Source: an uncultured Bacteroidales bacterium (GTDB lineage Bacteria; Bacteroidota; Bacteroidia; Bacteroidales; Paludibacteraceae). Taken from it: a DNA stretch of 64,000 nt. The stretch is from NCBI GenBank assembly GCA_902800215.1, contig CADCDS010000015.1, forward strand, positions 1-64,000, read 5' to 3'. Position numbers and translations under genes: made by a program. Every line of letters starts with the position of its first letter. Position 1 is the stretch's first letter. Positions 39,789 through 47,461 of the stretch are shown one piece after another. The notes beneath the pieces are model-generated. The model saw only the letters and a list, made by a program, of their open reading frames with translations, was not told where the DNA came from and did no database searches.

Positions 39789-42084
39789 GCCAGTTTTCTC
39801 CTACACCGCATTCGGCAATTAAGGGTATGGACAGATGCACAGCATTCTGCATTTCAGAGACAACAATCTCACGGACGCGCTCTACTTCTGTTTTGGGCAC
39901 GTTGAAGTTGAGTTCGTCATGTACCTGCATGATCATCTGTGCCTTGAGGTTTTCTTCTTTGAGTCGCCGATGGATAGAGACCATGGCCATCTTGATGATG
40001 TCAGCCGCGGTACCTTGGATAGGTGCGTTGACGGCATTTCGTTCCGCAAACGAACGGACGGTTGCGTTATGGGAATTGATATCCGGCAAGTAGCGTTTAC
40101 GACCGAAGAGGGTTTCTGCATATCCCCGTTGACGCGCCAGTTCTTTCTGCGATTCGATATAACTGATCACGCGAGGGAAAGCTGCGAAATAGTCGTCTAT
40201 CAGTTGTTTGGCTTCGGTGCGGCTGCAGTCCAGTTGCTGCGCCAAGCCGAAAGCGGATATACCGTATATGATACCGAAATTGGCGGTCTTGGCGTTTCGG
40301 CGTTCGTCTTTGGATATCTGCTCAATGGGTTTTCCGTAGATCCGTGCAGCGGTGGCGGCATGGATATCCTGACCGGAACGAAAAGCGGCTAACATATGTT
40401 CATCTTGCGAGAAATGCGCCATGAGTCGTAACTCAATCTGGCTGTAATCGGCACTAAGGAAGAGACATCCTTCATCGGGGATAACTGCTTCACGAATCAA
40501 CTTACCTCGTTCAGAACGAATCGGTAAGTTTTGTAGATTCGGATTACTACTCGACAGACGTCCCGTTGCTGTAACGGTTTGGTTGTAAGTCGTATGGATC
40601 TTACCGTCCTCTGCAATATAACCCGGCAAAGCAGTTATATAGGTATTGATTAGCTTTTGGGTAGCTCTAAAGTCTAGGATTAACCCTACAATGGCATTAC
40701 GTTCCTTCAATGCAACCAGTACTTCTTCAGAAGTGGAGTATTGGCCGTTTTTGGATTTTTTTGCTTTGGCATCGAGTTTGAGTTTATCGAACAGCAGTTC
40801 GCCTACCTGTTTCGGACTGTTGATATTAAACGGTTCGCCAGCGAGCGTGTATATCTGCTGCTCCAAAGCATTCAGTTCCGCCATAAGGGCCGACTCCGCT
40901 TTTTTCAATTTCTCCACATCGATGCGTACACCAGCCGCTTCCATTTCCCGTAATACTTCCACCAACGGCATTTCTACTTCATTGTACAGATCCCACAAAT
41001 CGGCATCCGCCTTGAGAGCTGCGAAATCCGGTTCTTTATAAGGGTTGAAAGCTACTTCCGGATTCAACAGATATTGACAAAGACGGTTTTCAATGGTGTC
41101 ATAAGAAGCTGTTGGCTCTTGGCTATTAGCTGTTAGCTCATCGGGTTCAGCAAAGAGGTCTAATTGAGTAGGGTCGCTAGGTTTCTTAGGCGTATTAGGA
41201 GTCTTAGGTTGACTAAGCTGATTCGTTTCTAACTTACGCAGTAAGGTATTGAACTCGAGGTCACGATAGAGTGCCGTGAGTTGCTCGAGGTTCGGTTCTT
41301 TCTTGCTTAGCAGAGCTTCGTCGAGTGTGATCGGCACATCGGTGCGGATGGTAGCCAAGAAACGGGAGAACTTGATTTCTTCCACTTGCGATTCCACTTT
41401 TGTGCGCAGCGCACCTTTGATCTCATCGGTATGGGCCAGCATGTTATCGATAGAGCCGAACTGCTCCAACAAGGCGACAGCGGTCTTCTCCCCTACTCCT
41501 TTGCAACCGGGAATATTATCGGAAGCATCGCCCATAAGACCCAGCAGGTCGATGACTTGTTCTTTGCGTTGCAGTCCGTATTTGGCGCACACCTCAGCCG
41601 GTCCCATGAGTTCAAATCCGCCGGTATGACGCGGCCGGTACATGAAGACGTGATTGGAAACAAGTTGTCCGTAATCCTTGTCCGGCGTAGCCATATACAC
41701 CTCAAAACCGGCTTCTTCGCCTTGCTTGGACAAAGTACCAATGACATCATCGGCCTCAAAACCGGGCACTTCGAGAACAGGGATGTTCATGGCCTCCAGC
41801 AGTTGCTTAATAACAGGAACGGCTTTGCGGATATCTTCCGGTGTCTCCGGTCGTTGCGCTTTGTACTGCTCATAGGCCTCATGACGGAAGGTACCGCCGG
41901 CAGGATCAAACGCCACACCTACATGGGTCGGATTGATCTTCTTAAGCAGGTCCTCCAGCGTCACACAAAAGCCGAAGATAGCAGAGGTGTTTTCTCCTTT
42001 GCTGTTCATACGCGGTGCACGAATGAAGGCATAGTATGCACGAAAGATCATCGCATAGGCGTCTATAAGCAATAACTTTTTCAT
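39775..42084 (-). CDS. polA: DNA polymerase I lacking the 3'-5' exonuclease domain
   Basis: 769 residues against about 930 in E. coli. The 5'-nuclease domain is residues 1-290 (PGFEADDVIGTL, LMGDASDNIPGCKGVGEKTA) and the polymerase about 355-769: motif A LSADYSQIELRLMAH, motif B KTANFGIIYGIS, motif C QVHDELNFNV. Between them only about 65 residues remain where a 190-residue proofreading domain is expected; no DTET-type ExoI or other exonuclease motif is seen. Residues 288-325 of this linker come from a 9-mer array and a heptamer array. It should retain nick-translation and gap-filling functions without proofreading. Confidence 0.93.
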   Translation of the reverse strand: MKKLLLIDAYAMIFRAYYAFIRAPRMNSKGENTSAIFGFCVTLEDLLKKINPTHVGVAFDPAGGTFRHEAYEQYKAQRPETPEDIRKAVPVIKQLLEAMNIPVLEVPGFEADDVIGTLSKQGEEAGFEVYMATPDKDYGQLVSNHVFMYRPRHTGGFELMGPAEVCAKYGLQRKEQVIDLLGLMGDASDNIPGCKGVGEKTAVALLEQFGSIDNMLAHTDEIKGALRTKVESQVEEIKFSRFLATIRTDVPITLDEALLSKKEPNLEQLTALYRDLEFNTLLRKLETNQLSQPKTPNTPKKPSDPTQLDLFAEPDELTANSQEPTASYDTIENRLCQYLLNPEVAFNPYKEPDFAALKADADLWDLYNEVEMPLVEVLREMEAAGVRIDVEKLKKAESALMAELNALEQQIYTLAGEPFNINSPKQVGELLFDKLKLDAKAKKSKNGQYSTSEEVLVALKERNAIVGLILDFRATQKLINTYITALPGYIAEDGKIHTTYNQTVTATGRLSSSNPNLQNLPIRSERGKLIREAVIPDEGCLFLSADYSQIELRLMAHFSQDEHMLAAFRSGQDIHAATAARIYGKPIEQISKDERRNAKTANFGIIYGISAFGLAQQLDCSRTEAKQLIDDYFAAFPRVISYIESQKELARQRGYAETLFGRKRYLPDINSHNATVRSFAERNAVNAPIQGTAADIIKMAMVSIHRRLKEENLKAQMIMQVHDELNFNVPKTEVERVREIVVSEMQNAVHLSIPLIAECGVGENWLEAH
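41110..41137 (+). repeat. Heptamer array, TGTTGGC type, in the polA linker
   Basis: TGTTGGC, TCTTGGC, TATTAGC, TGTTAGC, encoding TANSQEPTA. This is the same peptide type as the sprA and PduO arrays, in the same coding sense. Confidence 0.85.
41177..41221 (+). repeat. 9-mer array in the polA linker
   Basis: CTAGGTTTC, TTAGGCGTA, TTAGGAGTC, TTAGGTTGA, CTAAGCTGA: five tandem degenerate 9-mers encoding a Pro/Lys/Thr-rich stretch (PKTPNTPKKP). Confidence 0.8.
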
Positions 42085-42085
42085 A

Positions 42086-42748
42086 TTACCAGTTTATGGG
42101 TTGTAATCCGTTTTTTATCAAATAGTTGTTTGCAGCACTGAAATGACCGCAACCGTCAAAACCTCGATATACGGACAGCGGCGAAGGGTGCGAGGTTTGC
42201 AGCACCAGATGTTTCTTGCGGTCAATAAACTGTCCTTTGCGTTGCGCATACGATCCCCACAGCATAAAGACAATATGTTCCCGTTCCTTGTTAAGTGCTG
42301 CTATAGCGGCATCTGTCAGTTCCTCCCATCCTTTCCCTTGATGACTACCGGCTTTATGGGCCTCGACGGTCAAGGTTGCATTAAGTAGCAAAACACCTTG
42401 TTCCGCCCAACGGCGCAAGTCACCGCTTTGAGGAATGGGTGTTCCAAGGTCGCGATGGATCTCTTTGTAGATATTGACGAGTGAAGGCGGTATCTGCACG
42501 CCTTCCGGTACGGAGAAACTGAGCCCCATTGCTTGTCCGTCCTCATGATAGGGATCCTGGCCGATGATGACCACCCGTACTTTGTCAAAAGGACAGGAGT
42601 CAAACGCATTAAAAATCAGACCTGCCGGAGGAAAACACCGACGGGTCTGGTATTGTTGGCGCACATATTGGGTGAGGAGTTCGAAATAAGGCTTGTCAAA
42701 CTCCGTCTGCAAAACGCGCTGCCAAGATGGATCTATTCGTACATTCAT
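42086..42748 (-). CDS. ung: Uracil-DNA glycosylase, family 1
   Basis: 220 residues. Motif A GQDPYHEDGQAMGLSFSV (catalytic Asp in QDPYH) and motif B HPSPLSVYRGF (catalytic His) are both present, with LLNATLTVE between. It removes uracil from DNA. It follows queA with a shared base (TAATG) and precedes polA by one base, which suits co-expression in base-excision repair. Confidence 0.97.
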   Translation of the reverse strand: MNVRIDPSWQRVLQTEFDKPYFELLTQYVRQQYQTRRCFPPAGLIFNAFDSCPFDKVRVVIIGQDPYHEDGQAMGLSFSVPEGVQIPPSLVNIYKEIHRDLGTPIPQSGDLRRWAEQGVLLLNATLTVEAHKAGSHQGKGWEELTDAAIAALNKEREHIVFMLWGSYAQRKGQFIDRKKHLVLQTSHPSPLSVYRGFDGCGHFSAANNYLIKNGLQPINW

Positions 42749-43869
42749 TAATCCACAATCAACATTGCATCTCCATAGTCACCGAAGCGGTATCCTTCCT
42801 GGATAGCCACCTCGTACGCATGCATGGTCTCTTCATATCCGGCAAAAGCAGCTACCATCAGCAACTGGCTGGACTCCGGCATATAGAAGTTCACGAAGAA
42901 AGAGTTGGCAACAGAGAACTTATACGGAGGGAAGATGAATTTGTTTGTCCATCCGTCATAGGCTTTGAGCAGACCGTTTGTTCCGGCTACATGCTCCATG
43001 GCACGCATCACTTCCGTACCCACCGCACAGATACGCTGCTGCGCTTCGTGTGCCTTATTCACCGCATTCGCCATCTTCTCCGATAAGACGATCTGCTCCG
43101 ACTCCATCTTGTTTTTCGTCAAGTCTTCCACATCGATATCTTTGAACACACCCAGCGACATATGGCTGGTCATGAACGTGGTCTCGATGCCGTGGATCTC
43201 CATGCGTTTGAGCAGTTGTTTGGAGAAATGCAGACCGGATGCCGGTGCCGCTACCGCACCGATCTTATCGGCAAAAATCGTCTGATAACGTTCCGTATCC
43301 ATTTCCTTTACAGGCAGATCGTGGAACTTCTCCTGATAAGCCATGAAAGTCTCCGCATCCATCGGACGCTTGATATACTTCGGCAGCGGAGCACTTCCTA
43401 AGGCATATAACCGCGGTACAAACTCCTCATTGTCATAGTCCGTCAAGAAACGGAACGTACGGCCGCGACTGGTTGTATTATCAATCACTTCCGCCACGAT
43501 AGCCGGATCTTCTTCAAACGTAATCTTGTTTCCGATACGGATCTTACGTGCCGGTTCTACGAGTACGTCCCAGTAACGGGTCTTATGATTCAACTCACGC
43601 AGCAGGAAAACCTCAATCAAAGCGTTGGTCTTCTCCTTACGTCCCCACAGACGCGCCGGGAAGACCTTGCTGTCATTGAAAACAAACAAGTCACCCTCAT
43701 CAAAGTAGTTCACCATCTCGGGTAAGGTCTTATGTTCGATCTCACCTGTCTTGCGGTGCAGCACCATCAACCGTGCATCATCACGGTAAGGCGCAGGATA
43801 TTGGGCAATTAATTCCTCCGGCAGTTTAAAACGAAACTGACAGAGTCTGATATCATTGGATTTGTACAT
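42748..43869 (-). CDS. queA: QueA-type S-adenosylmethionine:tRNA ribosyltransferase-isomerase
   Basis: 373 residues. IAQYPAPYRDDARLMVLHR, FVFNDSKVFPARLWG and ASGLHFSKQLL are the QueA family elements (usually IPARL and GLHFT). It makes epoxyqueuosine at the wobble position of GUN tRNAs. It overlaps truB by 17 nt, so two tRNA-modification genes are coupled. Confidence 0.93.
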   Translation of the reverse strand: MYKSNDIRLCQFRFKLPEELIAQYPAPYRDDARLMVLHRKTGEIEHKTLPEMVNYFDEGDLFVFNDSKVFPARLWGRKEKTNALIEVFLLRELNHKTRYWDVLVEPARKIRIGNKITFEEDPAIVAEVIDNTTSRGRTFRFLTDYDNEEFVPRLYALGSAPLPKYIKRPMDAETFMAYQEKFHDLPVKEMDTERYQTIFADKIGAVAAPASGLHFSKQLLKRMEIHGIETTFMTSHMSLGVFKDIDVEDLTKNKMESEQIVLSEKMANAVNKAHEAQQRICAVGTEVMRAMEHVAGTNGLLKAYDGWTNKFIFPPYKFSVANSFFVNFYMPESSQLLMVAAFAGYEETMHAYEVAIQEGYRFGDYGDAMLIVD

Positions 43870-44563
43870 AGTCGTATTGTTTGAGTTTTTCTAAAAACTG
43901 TTCTATCGTATAGCATTCTTCTACCCGTGTGTTTCCTACTCTTGTGCGTCGCAATGCAATCAAATGCGCACCGGAATTGAGTTTCTGGCCGATATCTCGT
44001 GCCAAGGCACGGATGTAAGTTCCTTTCGAGCACACGACACGGATGGTCAGTTGCATGTTCTTCTCATCGAAATTCAGCACCTCTATCTCATCGATCACGA
44101 GCAGTTTGGGTTTGAGTTCCACCTCCTGTCCTTTACGAGCGAACTCATAGGCCCGTTTTCCGTTAATCTGCACGGCGGAGAAGATGGGTGGTACTTGCCA
44201 TTGTTCTCCTATGAATTGAGGGATCACCTCGTTGATCAATGCGCGTGTGATATGCTCCGTTGGATAGGTCTGGTCAATTTCTTTCTCCAAGTCAAAGGAA
44301 GGTGTGGTAGCGCCTAATTGAAGGGTAGCCACATATTCCTTCACATCATATTGCAATTGGTCAATGAGCTTGGTCTTTTTACCGGTACAAACGATCACCA
44401 CTCCTGTGGCTAAGGGATCGAGTGTTCCCGTATGACCGACTTTTAACTTCTTCTTCCCTATCTTCCGGCATAAGTTCCACCGCACCTTGGCCACCAAGTC
44501 AAACGACGTCCAACGGAGCGGTTTATCAAACGCCAGGATCTCTCCTTCTTCAAAATCCCACAT
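43853..44563 (-). CDS. truB: tRNA pseudouridine-55 synthase
   Basis: 236 residues. Starts GEILAFDKPLRWTSFDLV, then VGHTGTLDPLATGVVIV with the catalytic Asp in GTLDPLATG, and YEFARKGQEVEL and SKGTYIRALARDIG. This is the short TruB form without the C-terminal PUA extension. It follows uppP by one base. Confidence 0.96.
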   Translation of the reverse strand: MWDFEEGEILAFDKPLRWTSFDLVAKVRWNLCRKIGKKKLKVGHTGTLDPLATGVVIVCTGKKTKLIDQLQYDVKEYVATLQLGATTPSFDLEKEIDQTYPTEHITRALINEVIPQFIGEQWQVPPIFSAVQINGKRAYEFARKGQEVELKPKLLVIDEIEVLNFDEKNMQLTIRVVCSKGTYIRALARDIGQKLNSGAHLIALRRTRVGNTRVEECYTIEQFLEKLKQYDYVQIQ

Positions 44564-44564
44564 C

Positions 44565-45377
44565 TTAGCAGAACTCAGAAATGATCGCTACCGAACCTAC
44601 GATGGCACAATAGATCGAGAACCAGATCAGTCGTTGGCGACGTACGATCTCAATCATGAAACGGCATGCCAGACAACCGGCAGCAAAAGCGGCAATAAAG
44701 CCCACGATAGCCGGTCCCATACCAATCTCCAGTTTCGTATCCGGTCCCATGATCTTAATCACATCCAGTAAGGCTTCTCCCATGATAGGAATCAGCACCA
44801 TCAGGAAAGAGAATTGCGCTACCACCTCTTTGCGCACACCGCAAAGCAGACCGGTGGCAATAGTGGCTCCGGAACGGCTTAATCCGGGTAACACGGCACA
44901 TGCTTGCGCGATACCAATAGCCATTGCATCACCGTATCCGACATCATGACCGGACCCTTGACGGCGCTTGGAGATCCATTCGCTAAACGCTAACAGAACA
45001 GCGGTCACCAACAAGCAAATACCTACCAGCAGCAGACCTTTTCCGAAGAAAGACTCCACATAATCCTTGAAAAACACACCGACCACAAACACCGGAATCA
45101 TCGAGATCAGCAATTTCAACACATAACTCTTCTCATCGTTCCAACGCAAGGTGGTAAGCGTACCGCGTAACAAACGAGTCACCTCGTACCACAGCACCAC
45201 CAGAGTGGACAAGACCGTAGCCGCATGCACAATGATGGCAAATGAGAGATTCTCTTCACCCGAACCGGCGGAATCCAATAACTGCTGACCTATCTCCAGG
45301 TGTCCTGAAGACGATACCGGCAGGAACTCCGTCAAGCCCTGCACTCCTCCTAAAATCAATGCATCAAACCAACTCAT
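44565..45377 (-). CDS. uppP: Undecaprenyl-diphosphate phosphatase (BacA type)
   Basis: A 270-residue polytopic membrane protein with about eight helices. GVQGLTEFLPVSSSGHLEIG (residues 12-31) and PGLSRSGATIATGLL are the two conserved BacA/UppP motifs. It recycles C55-PP to C55-P for cell-wall and polysaccharide export and is the basis of intrinsic bacitracin tolerance in the family. The start overlaps the DUF3098 stop (ATGA). Confidence 0.96.
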   Translation of the reverse strand: MSWFDALILGGVQGLTEFLPVSSSGHLEIGQQLLDSAGSGEENLSFAIIVHAATVLSTLVVLWYEVTRLLRGTLTTLRWNDEKSYVLKLLISMIPVFVVGVFFKDYVESFFGKGLLLVGICLLVTAVLLAFSEWISKRRQGSGHDVGYGDAMAIGIAQACAVLPGLSRSGATIATGLLCGVRKEVVAQFSFLMVLIPIMGEALLDVIKIMGPDTKLEIGMGPAIVGFIAAFAAGCLACRFMIEIVRRQRLIWFSIYCAIVGSVAIISEFC

Positions 45378-45601
45378 TTCTCTTTATCCTTTTTCTTTGG
45401 ACGATAAAATATAGCAAAAAGCATTGCGATGAAACCGAACAGAGAAATCATCGGACCGATGTCTATACGGCGTGTTGAGAAGATATCCTCATTGAAAACT
45501 TCTCCCGAAGGAGCACCGGTCATCAGCATAAAGCCGATGATGATGATCACAAAGGAGACTGCGATCAAAATGAGATTAAGTTTGGGCAATGAATGTTTCA
45601 T
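45374..45601 (-). CDS. DUF3098 small membrane protein
   Basis: 75 residues, two TM helices (LNLILIAVSFVIIIIGFMLM and IGPMISLFGFIAMLFAIFY) around a polar loop, and a Lys-rich C-terminus. DUF3098 characteristically lies between ftsX and uppP in Bacteroidota, as here. Function unknown; it may be an FtsX-related membrane factor. Confidence 0.88.
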   Translation of the reverse strand: MKHSLPKLNLILIAVSFVIIIIGFMLMTGAPSGEVFNEDIFSTRRIDIGPMISLFGFIAMLFAIFYRPKKKDKEK

Positions 45602-45622
45602 ATCAAATGGTGTTTATATTTA

Positions 45623-46492
45623 TCAAATCTCGTAAAGCGTGTTGTTATCCATGCGGATATAACGACCGGTAGCTATCAGCGAAGCCAGCAGTGTGATGAG
45701 CAATCCGGAACCGATTACAACCACCACGATTAAACTGATGTTCCCAAAGGTCAAAGGCAGCAATTCCTCTCCGGTAGGTATAAACCGCGTGTTGAAGAAA
45801 ATCACTCCGGCCAGCACTATCGCTACAGCTACCACTCCGGCCACGAAACCCATCAGCATGTTACGGCGAACAAACGGACGACGGGTTACCCAAGGTGTAG
45901 CACCTACCAGCGTCATCGTGTTAATCAGGAACCGTTTGGCGTAGATCTGCAAACGAATCGTATTCACGATCAACACATAGGCCACCAGAAGAAGCACCAA
46001 TGCTACTATAAAAATGATCCATAATATGCGCTGAACCGGCCTACCGATGACCGTAGCCACCTTCATGGGATAAGAAACCTCACATACATAGGGTAACTCG
46101 CTGAGTTGGTCTATTATCACCGTCAAACTGTCCGGGTGCGTATAGGCTTCCGCAATATGAATCTCGTATTCGTCTCCTAGTGGATTGAAACCGAGGAATT
46201 CCTCCGGGTTCATTCCCAGAGAGGGGATTTCCTTTTGCAGCGCCTGCTCTTTGGAGACAAAAGTATACCGGATGCACCGCTGGTCCTCTGCCAGATACGA
46301 TTCCATCTGGGCATAATGCGTGCTATCGGCATCGGGCATCAGTACCGCTGTAATGGACAATCCTTCGCGCATGCGCGTAACAAGCGCTCCTGCACTAAGC
46401 AGGAGCACACATTCCGCACCGATAAGGCATAGCACTAAAGCTACGCTTACGGCAGAAATAAATGAGGAATTTCGAAACCGAAATTTACGCAT
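45623..46492 (-). CDS. ftsX: FtsX-like cell-division ABC permease
   Basis: 289 residues, with an N-terminal TM helix (about 15-37), an extracytoplasmic domain (LSELPYVCEVSYPMKVA) and three C-terminal TM helices (FIVALVLLLVAYVLIV, MLMGFVAGVVAVAIVLAGVIF, ISLIVVVVIGSGLLITLLASL). FtsX with FtsE controls peptidoglycan hydrolases at the septum. No ftsE is adjacent. It begins one base after the gldN stop. Confidence 0.92.
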   Translation of the reverse strand: MRKFRFRNSSFISAVSVALVLCLIGAECVLLLSAGALVTRMREGLSITAVLMPDADSTHYAQMESYLAEDQRCIRYTFVSKEQALQKEIPSLGMNPEEFLGFNPLGDEYEIHIAEAYTHPDSLTVIIDQLSELPYVCEVSYPMKVATVIGRPVQRILWIIFIVALVLLLVAYVLIVNTIRLQIYAKRFLINTMTLVGATPWVTRRPFVRRNMLMGFVAGVVAVAIVLAGVIFFNTRFIPTGEELLPLTFGNISLIVVVVIGSGLLITLLASLIATGRYIRMDNNTLYEI

Positions 46493-47449
46493 TTAGTATT
46501 CCCAGAGATCTTGTTCAAAATTCAGCAACTCCGTTGCGATACGATCTTGCTCTTTCTTGATATCGTCATGACCGATCGCATAGTCAGGAATCCAACGGTT
46601 ATACATGTTTCCTTCACCCACGATATAGGAGGTGAACAGACGTTTCTGGAAGAACTCGTCATAGGTCACACGCTTGGTCTCGTTTCGGTTCGGAATAGCA
46701 TATTGCATTGCCAGATACGGACGCAGACCATCGAACGGAATCCAGAACATGATCGATTCACGAAGGGCATCCATCACCTTGGTGGAGTCATCTTGCGTGC
46801 TGATCAAGGTCGGATGCAACGGAGCAATGGCCATGATCTTCGTATGCAGACGGGAGGTGTGCTTGTCGAAGAACACTACTTCCTGGATCAGATATTTCAC
46901 CTGATTCTTGACTACATCGTCATACGAGAAGGGGTTAAACCACATCTGGTCGGTGATGCTATCATAGTTGATAAGCATTGCGTTAGAACGAGCGATATCC
47001 CAGAAATCATCGTCATCGGAGTGGTCTTCCGTCTTATCCACGATCATGAAAGCATCTACCGGAATCTGCTCTTTAGAGAAAGCATCCGTTTTCTTGAAAT
47101 CCGGTTTGATGGTTTCGTTATTCTTCGGATAAATCGGCATACCGTCCACAACCGCATCAATAATCACCTTGAACAGGTTACGATAATCGGCATCATCCGA
47201 CTTCGTCGGGAAATACAACTGGAAGTTCTGACGATAACGCAGGTCAATAATACGATAGATATATCTGGACCAGATGACATCGTCAATGCGGTGATCCACC
47301 ATCACGATCGTATCATGTGCCTTAGAGAACTCCTCCGTTTGGATACGGGCAGAACCGAACTCATCGAAGAACGAAGTCACATTATGCTGCGCCTGCACAG
47401 AAAGTGCGCCAAGCACAAAGCATGCGATAATACTAAGTTTCTTTAACAT
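46493..47449 (-). CDS. gldN: GldN/PorN, T9SS periplasmic ring component
   Basis: 318 residues with a signal peptide of about 20 (LSIIACFVLGALSVQAQ). DVIWSRYIYRIIDLRYRQNFQLYFP, the PFSYDD segment and VKYLIQEVVFFDKHTSRLHTKIMAIAPL are characteristic of GldN. With GldK it forms the ring under the outer membrane that contacts the GldM periplasmic domain. It follows the GldLM fusion by 12 nt. Confidence 0.95.
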   Translation of the reverse strand: MLKKLSIIACFVLGALSVQAQHNVTSFFDEFGSARIQTEEFSKAHDTIVMVDHRIDDVIWSRYIYRIIDLRYRQNFQLYFPTKSDDADYRNLFKVIIDAVVDGMPIYPKNNETIKPDFKKTDAFSKEQIPVDAFMIVDKTEDHSDDDDFWDIARSNAMLINYDSITDQMWFNPFSYDDVVKNQVKYLIQEVVFFDKHTSRLHTKIMAIAPLHPTLISTQDDSTKVMDALRESIMFWIPFDGLRPYLAMQYAIPNRNETKRVTYDEFFQKRLFTSYIVGEGNMYNRWIPDYAIGHDDIKKEQDRIATELLNFEQDLWEY

Positions 47450-47461
47450 ATCTGTAGCGAA

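Noticed and set aside
46511-47446. A 311-codon open frame antisense to almost the whole of gldN
   Set aside because: gldN is unmistakable on the other strand, and the antisense frame has no recognisable domain, no signal and no promoter. It is a codon-use shadow, as are the long antisense frames in sprA, kdsD and sdhB.
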